A DNA stretch of 5,894 nucleotides from Proteiniphilum sp. (GCA_012728465.1 JAAYFB010000163.1:1-5894), one strand, 5' to 3'. Counted from the first letter of the stretch, positions 1-5,894 are shown. A program made the numbers and translations. The notes: generated from the letters alone by a model not told the origin.

Positions 1-51
1 AGCTTGCAAAATAAATACCATTCTCTTTGAGAGATGCAATAAATAACTTCA

Positions 52-97
52 CCTCTTCTTAGTTTTTCAAATTACTAAGAAGAGGCGTTTTGTTTTT
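52..97 (+). terminator. Intrinsic terminator of the upstream transcription unit
   Basis: CCTCTTCTTAGT (52-63) and ACTAAGAAGAGG (74-85) form a perfect 12-bp stem around a 10-base loop. The tail is T-rich, GTTTTGTTTTT (87-97). This is a textbook rho-independent terminator on the + strand. It implies that a gene on the + strand ends at or before the window start. The bases before the stem are not a good T tract on the minus strand, so strong bidirectional use is not evident. It insulates the threonine operon from upstream transcription. Confidence 0.9.
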
Positions 98-185
98 ATA
101 AAATATCTGCATTCTAAAAAATCCCTGTAATAATTTTATAACAAAATAGCACATCACCTAACAGATTTCTATAATATTTCCCTTA
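98..185. other. AT-rich intergenic spacer, no feature seen
   Basis: This stretch lies between the upstream terminator and the thr promoter. It is very AT-rich, stops are frequent in every frame, and I see no repeat, convincing hairpin or conserved RNA element. It may hold upstream promoter or regulator contacts, but nothing in the sequence supports a specific claim. The longer gene-poor stretch 1-427 is otherwise explained by the terminator, promoter, leader peptide, attenuator and pre-thrA hairpin listed separately. Confidence 0.5.
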
Positions 186-219
186 TTGTTTCTTTTTATC
201 AATTAAACCCTTATCTTTG
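186..219 (+). promoter_or_regulatory. Bacteroidetes-type promoter of the threonine operon
   Basis: TATCTTTG (212-219) matches the Bacteroidetes primary-sigma -7 consensus TAnnTTTG at every fixed base. A possible -33 TTG lies at 186-188, but the spacing of 23 bases is somewhat longer than usual, so that half is weak. Transcription would begin near 224-228. That leaves only about 11-15 bases before the leader-peptide ATG at 239, a short untranslated stretch suited to a leader attenuator. The -7 element is seen directly; the start point is inferred. Confidence 0.7.
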
Positions 220-238
220 CATCAAATACATTTAAATA

Positions 239-307
239 ATGCGGAAATTGTATTCTACATATATCCATACTACCACGATGTATATGACCCCTATGGGGGT
301 TATATAA
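239..307 (+). CDS. thrL: Threonine-operon leader peptide (Thr/Met/Ile-rich, 22 codons)
   Basis: This short frame reads MRKLYSTYIH, then TTTMYMTPMGVI, then TAA (305-307). Ten of the 21 residues after the start are Thr (5), Met (3) or Ile (2), all products of the homoserine branch encoded downstream. The core is a run of three Thr codons (ACT ACC ACG, 269-277), and all four Thr codons occur in the frame. It starts about 11-15 bases after the predicted transcription start, behind an A-rich stretch with no Shine-Dalgarno. Its last codons lie inside an intrinsic terminator. By analogy with thrL of enterobacteria, its role would be to couple charged-tRNA supply to readthrough into thrA; the peptide itself probably has no function. 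Translation is inferred from composition and position only; similarity to E. coli thrL is in design, not in alignable sequence. Confidence 0.8.
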   Translation: MRKLYSTYIHTTTMYMTPMGVI

Positions 308-312
308 TTTTT
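281..312 (+). terminator. Attenuator: intrinsic terminator in the thr leader
   Basis: TATATGACCCC (281-291) pairs with GGGGTTATATA (296-306) over 11 bp with one G-U pair, around a TATG loop. TTTTT (308-312) follows directly. Four consecutive C-G pairs next to the loop and the U tract make a credible terminator 116 bases before the thrA start. It must be bypassed for operon expression. The run of Thr codons ends at 277, four bases before the left arm, and two Met codons (284, 293) and one Thr codon (287) fall inside the hairpin. A ribosome stalled on the Thr codons would physically mask the left arm and favour readthrough. I see no strong separate antiterminator; the best alternative pairing is 259-266 with 298-305, with one mismatch. 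Confidence 0.82.
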
Positions 313-387
313 CACGTCCGCATTTTTGCGATGCTTTCATTAAGCTATCCGCAACTCACAAATCAAAAACATTCATTTTAACAAACA

Positions 388-410
388 ATACCGTTAAACT
401 TTAATGGTAT
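388..410 (+). other. Compact hairpin/palindrome just upstream of the thrA start
   Basis: ATACCGTTAA (388-397) pairs with TTAATGGTAT (401-410) over 10 bp, one of them G-U, with a three-base ACT loop. No T tract follows, so it is not a terminator. It contains the upstream in-frame ATG at 404 and ends 17 bases before the preferred thrA ATG at 428. It could influence ribosome access or mRNA stability, or be a DNA operator palindrome. The structure is seen in the sequence; any role is open. Confidence 0.45.
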
Positions 411-427
411 CAAATATTCATACTCAT

Positions 428-2872
428 ATGAAAGTTATGAAATTCGGTGGCTCGTCTGTCGGAACACCAGAAGGATTACAATTAGTAAAAAGAATCATTG
501 AAAAGGAAAAAGAACCAGTAATTGTTGTTGTATCTGCTCTTGGCGGAGTTACAGACAGGTTACTTCTTGCAGCTAGTTTTGCACAAAATGGCAACTCGAG
601 CTACAAAAATATTTTAGATGAAATTATTCTCAAACATGAGAATATTATTGAAAATTCGATAGAGGAAACAACTTACAAACGGGAGCTTATCGAAAGCACA
701 CAATTACTATTCGAAGACTTGCGTAATATTCTTAGAGGCGTATTTCTTATTGGTGACTTATCACAAAAAACATCTGATAAAATTGTAAGCTACGGAGAGC
801 GACTTTCATCACAGATAATCAGCAAATTAATTGAAGGCGCACAGCTATATGACCCTACAACATTCATTAAAACAAATAAGCACTTTGATCACCACATCCC
901 TGATCTGAACAAATCAAATGAACTTATACAAAACACATTCGCAAAAACTCCTATTGAAAGTGTAGCTATAGTTCCAGGATTTATCTCTTCAAGCAACGAG
1001 GGGAATGATATTACAAATCTGGGAAGAGGAGGGTCAGACTATACTGCAGCTATAATAGCTGCAGCTATGAATGCTAAGATGCTTGAAATATGGACTGACG
1101 TGGATGGCTTCATGACAGCCGACCCTAAAATTATTAGCTCTGCATATGTAATCAACGAACTATCATTTACCGAAGCAATAGAATTATCTAACTTTGGAGC
1201 TAAGGTTATATATCCGCCCACAATATTCCCTGTCTATCATAAAAATATTCCTATTTATGTAAGAAATACCTTCAATCAAGAAGCTAAAGGGACATTAATA
1301 AATAATATCTCACCCTCTCGCAATGGCAAAATAATAAAAGGTATATCCTCTATTAATGATACAGCTTTAGTTACCATACAAGGTTTGGGAATGGTAGGGG
1401 TGATTGGAGTTAATAAAAGAATATTCACAACACTTGCAGACAATGGTATAAGCGTGTTTATTGTTTCTCAAGCATCATCCGAAAATAGCACATCAATTGG
1501 AGTAAGCTCACAAGATGCACCTTTATCTAAAAAGGTTCTGAGCGAAGAGTTTGCTGAAGAGATAGCTATGGGTAGCATCAACGAAATAATTGTTGAATAT
1601 GACCTAGCTACAGTGGCAATAGTTGGTCAAAACATGAAGAATGTCCCAGGAATAGCTGGACGCTTCTTTGGTGCACTTGGTCGCAATGGTATCAGCATAG
1701 TAGCCCTTTCTCAAGGTGCAGGTGAAACAAATATCTCTTGTGTGATAGCAAAATCGGAGCTAAAGAAAGCATTGAACGTTATTCACGACTCTTTTTTCCT
1801 TTCTCAATACAAAGTTCTAAACCTATTTGTAGTAGGGATAGGCACTGTTGGAGGGAAGTTATTAGATCAGATAAAGAAACAACAAAAGACACTTCAGGAC
1901 CAAAATCAACTCAGAATAAATGTAGTAGGCATTGCGAATGGACGAAAAGCCCTTTTCAATAGAGATGGCATAGAGCTTGACAATTACTTTAATATTTTGA
2001 TGGAAGAGGGTGTAAAAAGCTCACCCGAAATAATACGTGATGAAATATTAAAAATGAATATCTTCAACTCTGTTTTTGTAGATTGCACCGCTAGCGAAAA
2101 GGTTGCAGGATTATACGAAAATTTCATTTCTCGAAACGTTTCTGTAGTAACTGCTAATAAAATTGCTGCCTCTTCTGACTATGAAAAGTATCGCTCACTA
2201 AGAGATAGTGCTCGCAAAACAGGTGTCAAATTTTTATTTGAAACAAATGTTGGGGCTGGGCTACCTATTATCAACACAATGAACTCATTAACAAATTCGG
2301 GAGATAAAATCATCAAGCTTGAGGCTGTGTTATCAGGTACACTAAATTTCATTTTCAATACTTTGAGTGAGAATATACCATTTAGCAAAGCTATTGAGAT
2401 GGCAGTAGATGCACAATTTGCCGAACCAGACCCACGTATCGACTTAAGTGGCTTAGATGTAACCAGAAAACTTGTTATTCTATCACGAGAAGCAGGAGCA
2501 ATCATCAATCAATCAGATGTAATAAAAAACCTATTCATTCCTCAAAAGTACTTTGATGGATCGCTAGAAGAGTTTTGGAAAACTATAGCAGAAATGGATG
2601 CCACATTTGAAGAGCGACGCAAACAACTAGACAAAGAGGATAAAAAACTAAGATTTGTTGCCACTTACAACGAGGGTCATTGTGAGGTGGGATTACGTGA
2701 AGTGGAAAAAGGACACCCCTTCTACGACTTAGAGGGAAGCAACAATATTATTATGATTACCACTCAACGGTACAACGAGTACCCAATGGTAATTAAAGGA
2801 TATGGTGCAGGTGCAAGCGTTACAGCAGCGGGAGTATTTGCCGACATTATCTCTATTGCAAACATAAGGTAG
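428..2872 (+). CDS. thrA: Bifunctional aspartokinase / homoserine dehydrogenase
   Basis: This cytoplasmic fusion enzyme phosphorylates aspartate and reduces aspartate semialdehyde to homoserine. Numbered from the Met at 428 (814 aa), the kinase domain shows KFGGSSVG (5-12), GERLSS (123-128), GRGGSDYTAA (199-208) and FGAKVIYPPT (256-265). Two ACT-type regulatory segments follow (about 312-385 and 394-460). They carry SQASSE (Q348) and SQGAGE (Q429), which resemble the glutamine motifs that bind threonine in characterised homologues. The dehydrogenase half has the nucleotide-binding GIGTVGG (470-476), VVTANK (573-578, conserved Lys), ETNVGAGLPII (605-615), SGTLNFIFN (636-644) and EPDPRIDLSGLDVTRK (666-681, catalytic Asp/Lys region). 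Length and domain order are normal for ThrA. I prefer ATG 428 because MKVMKFGG aligns with the E. coli N-terminus MRVLKFGG. ATG 404 would add eight unconserved residues and lies in a hairpin. No Shine-Dalgarno is present. It is the first structural gene after the attenuator. Confidence 0.96.
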   Translation: MKVMKFGGSSVGTPEGLQLVKRIIEKEKEPVIVVVSALGGVTDRLLLAASFAQNGNSSYKNILDEIILKHENIIENSIEETTYKRELIESTQLLFEDLRNILRGVFLIGDLSQKTSDKIVSYGERLSSQIISKLIEGAQLYDPTTFIKTNKHFDHHIPDLNKSNELIQNTFAKTPIESVAIVPGFISSSNEGNDITNLGRGGSDYTAAIIAAAMNAKMLEIWTDVDGFMTADPKIISSAYVINELSFTEAIELSNFGAKVIYPPTIFPVYHKNIPIYVRNTFNQEAKGTLINNISPSRNGKIIKGISSINDTALVTIQGLGMVGVIGVNKRIFTTLADNGISVFIVSQASSENSTSIGVSSQDAPLSKKVLSEEFAEEIAMGSINEIIVEYDLATVAIVGQNMKNVPGIAGRFFGALGRNGISIVALSQGAGETNISCVIAKSELKKALNVIHDSFFLSQYKVLNLFVVGIGTVGGKLLDQIKKQQKTLQDQNQLRINVVGIANGRKALFNRDGIELDNYFNILMEEGVKSSPEIIRDEILKMNIFNSVFVDCTASEKVAGLYENFISRNVSVVTANKIAASSDYEKYRSLRDSARKTGVKFLFETNVGAGLPIINTMNSLTNSGDKIIKLEAVLSGTLNFIFNTLSENIPFSKAIEMAVDAQFAEPDPRIDLSGLDVTRKLVILSREAGAIINQSDVIKNLFIPQKYFDGSLEEFWKTIAEMDATFEERRKQLDKEDKKLRFVATYNEGHCEVGLREVEKGHPFYDLEGSNNIIMITTQRYNEYPMVIKGYGAGASVTAAGVFADIISIANIR

Positions 2873-2923
2873 ATGTAATAAAAGTGTTTACCCCTATATA
2901 TTAATCCTTTTAAAGCCAAAAAC

Positions 2924-4138
2924 ATGAAATATTTAATCATTCTTGGCGATGGGATGGCAGATGATCCCGTTGCAAAACTAGGCAACAAAACACCACTGCA
3001 ATATGCTAGCACTCCATACATGGATTTGCTAGCTAGTAAAGGACAAAATGGTATTTTAGATACCATTCCAACAGGAATGGATCCAGGAAGCGAAATAGCA
3101 AACATGTCAATATTGGGCTACGATGTACCCAATGTATATGAAGGACGCGGTGTTTTAGAAGCTGCAAGCATTGGTGTAAACGTATTGCCAAACGAACTGG
3201 CAATGCGTTGTAACCTCGTGTGCATAGATGGAAGCTTACTAAAAAACCATTCAGCAGGGCATATCTCTACAGAAGAGGCTTCGATTCTAATATCTTTTCT
3301 TAATAAAAGTATCGGTGAAGACATTTTCACCTTTCACACTGGTGTGTCTTACAGACATGTGCTAAAATTTAAAGGAGGCAACAAACATATATATTGTCGT
3401 CCACCTCACGACATACCCGAAACACCATTTCACCCACACCTAGTGAAACCCACTGATGAGTCAGGGATAGAGACTGCAAATGCACTTAACAAACTAATAT
3501 TCAAATCCCAAGAAATCCTTGCAAACCACCCAATAAACCTCAAAAGAATCAGTGAGGGAAAATATCCAGCTAATAGTATTTGGATGTGGTCACCTGGATA
3601 TCGACCAAATATGAAGCCATTGAAAGATTTGTTTCCTATCAAAAAGGGAGCTGTAATATCTGCTGTCGATTTAATTATGGGCATTGGTGTGTATGCTGGT
3701 TTAGAGGTTATTAAAGTGGAAGGTGCAACAGGACTATACGATACAAACTACGAAGGTAAAGCACAAGCTGCATTAAAGTCTTTACAGACAAATGACTTTG
3801 TTTTTCTGCACATAGAGGCCAGCGATGAGGCAGGACATGAAGGCGACGTGGAACTAAAAGTGAAGACTATTGAGTATTTAGACTCAAGAATAGTAAAACC
3901 AATTTACGAAGAAATATCTACTTGGCGAGAGGAAGTGACAATTGCTGTACTTCCCGACCACCCAACACCATGCGAAATTAGGACTCACACCAAAGATCCT
4001 ATTCCATTTATTATCTATCATCGAAACATAGTACCTGACAATGTAAACACTTATGATGAGTTTGCTGCAAAGAGAGGAGCGTTAGGCTTATTAAAAGGAG
4101 ATGAGTTTATGAAGACTCTATTCAATGTCAACAATTAG
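2924..4138 (+). CDS. Cofactor-independent phosphoglycerate mutase-like protein, proposed homoserine kinase (ThrB replacement)
   Basis: This 404-aa cytoplasmic protein belongs to the alkaline phosphatase/iPGM superfamily, archaeal-type (ApgM-like) branch. Metal-site motifs are visible: LGDGMAD (7-13, Asp9), PGSEIANMSILGYD (54-67, with Ser56 at the nucleophile position), EASDEAGHEGD (298-308, Asp301 and His305) and DHPTPCEIRTHT (345-356, Asp345, His346, His355). YEGRGVLEAASIG (72-84), YRHVL (143-147) and SAVDLIMGIGVYAGL (246-260) are also typical of the family. In Bacteroidetes and some other lineages such proteins sit between thrA and thrC where thrB is missing, and TIGR02535 describes them as proposed homoserine kinases. 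The same position here, with no GHMP kinase in the window, supports O-phosphohomoserine synthesis rather than glycolysis. The family is certain; the substrate is inferred from context. It starts 51 bases after thrA, in an A-rich context without a Shine-Dalgarno, and MKYLIILGDG begins at the family's usual N-terminus. Confidence 0.9.
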   Translation: MKYLIILGDGMADDPVAKLGNKTPLQYASTPYMDLLASKGQNGILDTIPTGMDPGSEIANMSILGYDVPNVYEGRGVLEAASIGVNVLPNELAMRCNLVCIDGSLLKNHSAGHISTEEASILISFLNKSIGEDIFTFHTGVSYRHVLKFKGGNKHIYCRPPHDIPETPFHPHLVKPTDESGIETANALNKLIFKSQEILANHPINLKRISEGKYPANSIWMWSPGYRPNMKPLKDLFPIKKGAVISAVDLIMGIGVYAGLEVIKVEGATGLYDTNYEGKAQAALKSLQTNDFVFLHIEASDEAGHEGDVELKVKTIEYLDSRIVKPIYEEISTWREEVTIAVLPDHPTPCEIRTHTKDPIPFIIYHRNIVPDNVNTYDEFAAKRGALGLLKGDEFMKTLFNVNN

Positions 4139-4150
4139 AAAAAACATAAG

Positions 4151-5458
4151 ATGATATACTATAGCACCGAAAATAGATTAGAAACTGCATCATTGCAACA
4201 AGCTGTTATAAAAGGATTAGCACCCGACAAAGGATTATACATGCCCCAAGAGATTAAGGTATTAGCACAGTCTTTTTTTGACAATATTCCAAACATAAGT
4301 CTTCAAGATATTGCAAAAGAAATAGCACAATCATTCTTTGTTGATGATATACCGATAACGCAACTTAATAATATTGTCAGCGATGCACTTAATTTTAAAA
4401 TTCCAATAATAGAGGTGGAACATGATATCTATGCACTTGAATTGTTTCATGGCCCCACATTTGCCTTCAAAGATGTTGGAGCTAGATTTATGGCGCGCAT
4501 GCTATCCTACTTTGTGAAAGCGGAAGATCATGATACTATAAATGTTCTTGTAGCTACTTCTGGAGATACAGGTAGTGCAGTAGCAAATGGCTTTTTGGGG
4601 GTAGATGGTATAAATGTGTTTGTGCTTTATCCATCAGGAAAGGTGAGCAATATTCAAGAGGCACAATTTACCACATTGGGTCAAAACATAACCGCTATAG
4701 AGGTAGATGGCACCTTTGACGATTGCCAAGCTTTGGTGAAAGCTGCATTTATGGATAAAGATCTAAATACTAAAATGAACCTTACATCTGCCAATTCAAT
4801 CAACGTTGCTAGATTTTTACCACAATCGTTTTACTATTTCCATGCCTATGCACAATTGTTAAAGCTAGGTGTAAATAAGAAAGTAATAATATCCGTACCG
4901 AGTGGTAATTTAGGAAACTTAACTGCTGGATTGTTCGCTAAACAAATGGGTTTACCTATTGAAAGGTTCATCTCGGCAAACAACTCTAACGATATATTAT
5001 ACAAGTACCTTAATGATGGCAAGTACCTTCCAAAGCCTTCAGTACAAACAATTGCTAATGCAATGGATGTGGGAGACCCGAGCAATTTTGCACGAATTAC
5101 TAGCCTTTTCAATCATTGCCATGAAGATATCACCAGCCAAATATCGGGCTATAGATATAACGATAAAGAGATTTCAAATGCGATCAACCAAGTATTCAAA
5201 AATACTGGGTATCTACTTGATCCGCATGGAGCATGTGCATACATGGCAGCAAAATCAGATAAAAGAAGAGACGAAACCGCAATTTTTTTAGCTACGGCAC
5301 ACCCCGCTAAATTTAAAGATGTAGTAGAGGACTCCATTAAACACACAATAGATATTCCAAGCGAATTATTAGCATTTATGAATAAAGAGCGAGTTACTAA
5401 AAAAATATCACCCGAATACCAAAGTCTGGAAAATATTTTGATGGAGGTTGGCGGTTAG
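4151..5458 (+). CDS. thrC: Threonine synthase (PLP-dependent)
   Basis: ThrC converts O-phosphohomoserine to threonine and phosphate in the cytoplasm, the last step of the pathway. This 435-aa protein is full length for the family. FHGPTFAFKDVG (99-110) holds the PLP-binding lysine, K107. ATSGDTGSA (135-143) and PSGKVSNIQEAQ (161-172) are substrate and cofactor contacts. NSINVAR (215-221), the phosphate-binding loop VPSGNLGN (249-256), MDVGDPSNFAR (305-315), DPHGACAY (357-364) and ATAHPAKF (381-388) are all intact. The N-terminus (YYSTENRLETASLQQAVIKGL) is the usual threonine synthase N-terminal domain, which supports the start at 4151. It lies 12 bases after the previous stop, in the same frame and behind an A-rich spacer, so it is surely cotranscribed and perhaps translationally coupled. 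It is the last threonine gene here. Confidence 0.96.
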   Translation: MIYYSTENRLETASLQQAVIKGLAPDKGLYMPQEIKVLAQSFFDNIPNISLQDIAKEIAQSFFVDDIPITQLNNIVSDALNFKIPIIEVEHDIYALELFHGPTFAFKDVGARFMARMLSYFVKAEDHDTINVLVATSGDTGSAVANGFLGVDGINVFVLYPSGKVSNIQEAQFTTLGQNITAIEVDGTFDDCQALVKAAFMDKDLNTKMNLTSANSINVARFLPQSFYYFHAYAQLLKLGVNKKVIISVPSGNLGNLTAGLFAKQMGLPIERFISANNSNDILYKYLNDGKYLPKPSVQTIANAMDVGDPSNFARITSLFNHCHEDITSQISGYRYNDKEISNAINQVFKNTGYLLDPHGACAYMAAKSDKRRDETAIFLATAHPAKFKDVVEDSIKHTIDIPSELLAFMNKERVTKKISPEYQSLENILMEVGG

Positions 5459-5588
5459 CTGATAGCTTATTAATCATTAGCTACTAACAACAATTGACTG
5501 AGGGCAATAATTCTCTTCAAAAAGTCTTAAACATATGTAGTTAAGTATTATTTTTAAAATTATAACCTATTATTAAAGCTTAATTGAC

Positions 5589-5596
5589 TAGATTTG
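5589..5596 (+). promoter_or_regulatory. Bacteroidetes -7 promoter element for the downstream lipoprotein gene
   Basis: TAGATTTG matches TAnnTTTG at all fixed bases and lies 33 bases before the ATG at 5630. That would put the transcription start near 5601-5605 and leave a leader of about 25-30 bases. No TTG is present at the expected -33 distance, so the promoter call rests on the -7 element alone. It suggests the downstream gene is not simply the tail of the threonine operon. Confidence 0.55.
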
Positions 5597-5629
5597 TGGC
5601 TTCAAACCAAACTCAGCAGGCTTTTATAG

Positions 5630-5894
5630 ATGAGGCAACTATTTACAAATATACTTATTCTCATTGCATCTGTTACACTTATACAGTGCTCTTCCATAAA
5701 AAGGGTAAGCTCCGTAGCACCTAAAGATGTTGCAGAGAATGTCGTATCTATACCTGCCCCCAAAACACAAATAGAGCCAGAGAACATAGATACTAACAAA
5801 CCAATTATTACAGATAGCACTCAAACATCTGAATTAATAGAGGATAGTAAATTAACAGGAGATTCATTAAATAATTTTTTAACAAGCGATTCAA
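5630..5894 (+). CDS. Probable lipoprotein, N-terminal part only (runs off the window)
   Basis: An open frame starts at ATG 5630 and has no stop through the window end (88 complete codons visible). The first 20 residues form a short lipoprotein-like signal: MRQ, then a hydrophobic segment (residues 4-18), then LIQC with Cys20 as the candidate lipidated residue. Gln at -1 is atypical for a lipobox, where Gly, Ala or Ser is usual. The mature part (from about residue 21) is polar and low-complexity, rich in Ser, Thr, Asp, Glu and Pro, as in flexible linkers or the N-termini of Bacteroidetes envelope proteins. I do not recognise a family. An N-terminal tether of a larger outer-membrane or periplasmic protein (for example an LptD/OstA-like assembly protein) is possible but unsupported. 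It lies 171 bases after thrC with its own -7 element. Confidence 0.65.
   Translation, partial: MRQLFTNILILIASVTLIQCSSIKRVSSVAPKDVAENVVSIPAPKTQIEPENIDTNKPIITDSTQTSELIEDSKLTGDSLNNFLTSDS

Noticed and set aside
4..39. Small hairpin TCTCT/AGAGA (22-34) flanked by TTGCA/TGCAA (4-8, 35-39).
   Set aside because: The stems are short and separated by an asymmetric internal loop, there is no T tract, and it does not match any RNA family I know.
1..46. Possible 3' end of an upstream + strand gene (in-frame stops at 12-14, 28-30 and 44-46).
   Set aside because: Each of the three frames has a stop within 46 bases and the fragments are too short to identify, so the real gene end, or whether it lies before the window, cannot be decided.
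1738..1962. Open frame overlapping thrA in another + frame (74 aa).
   Set aside because: It lies wholly inside a well-supported conserved gene, has no recognisable domain and no promoter or start context; a shadow of thrA.
2179..3105. Minus-strand open frames of 109 and 113 aa across thrA and the next gene.
   Set aside because: They are antisense to conserved coding sequence and show no recognisable motif; chance frames.
5456..5483. Inverted repeat TAGCTGAT/ATTAGCTA overlapping the thrC stop, considered as the operon terminator.
   Set aside because: The stem is only 8 bp with a G-U pair, AT-rich and with a 12-base loop, and no T tract follows (CTAACAACAATT). At most a weak structure.
5526..5560. 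CTTAA/TTAAG (5526-5545) and ATTTTTAAAAT (5550-5560), considered as a terminator between thrC and the lipoprotein gene.
   Set aside because: A/T-only or 5-bp pairings of the sort expected by chance in AT-rich spacer; not stable enough to call.
5602..5824. Two overlapping minus-strand open frames with hydrophobic starts, resembling a small membrane protein.
   Set aside because: They are antisense to the open + strand frame with a signal peptide and upstream -7 element, and the two frames compete with each other. The + strand gene explains the region better.

Overview
The window looks like chromosomal DNA of a low-GC member of the Bacteroidetes, probably the Bacteroidales. Three things suggest this. 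Both promoters I can see carry the Bacteroidetes -7 element TAnnTTTG. None of the starts has a Shine-Dalgarno sequence, only A/T-rich stretches. The gene order is fused aspartokinase-homoserine dehydrogenase, then an alkaline-phosphatase-superfamily 'phosphoglycerate mutase-like' protein, then threonine synthase, which is the known Bacteroidetes threonine operon. Genus-level placement is not possible by eye.

Layout: positions 1-97 hold the tail of an upstream transcription unit, ending in a strong intrinsic terminator (stem 52-63/74-85, T-rich tail to 97). Positions 98-185 are AT-rich spacer with nothing recognisable. A Bacteroidetes promoter (-7 element at 212-219) then drives a short leader. 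The leader holds a 22-codon reading frame (239-307) rich in Thr, Met and Ile codons, and an 11-bp intrinsic terminator hairpin (281-306 plus T5) that overlaps the end of that frame. This is most simply a threonine-operon transcription attenuator. A second compact 10-bp hairpin (388-410) lies just before the thrA start.

The structural genes follow on the + strand. They are thrA (start taken as 428, ends 2872), a TIGR02535-type proposed homoserine kinase (2924-4138) and thrC (4151-5458). Together they convert aspartate to aspartyl-phosphate (ThrA kinase), aspartate semialdehyde to homoserine (ThrA dehydrogenase), homoserine to O-phosphohomoserine (the proposed kinase, replacing GHMP-type ThrB) and O-phosphohomoserine to threonine (ThrC). 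Aspartate-semialdehyde dehydrogenase (asd) is not in the window. Control appears layered: leader attenuation at transcription, and probable threonine feedback through the ACT domains of ThrA.

After thrC comes a 171-base gap without a convincing terminator but with a clean -7 promoter element (5589-5596). A probable lipoprotein gene follows (from 5630) and runs off the window end. It is not an obvious threonine gene and seems to be separately transcribed. The most interesting part of the window is the leader/attenuator at about 212-330.
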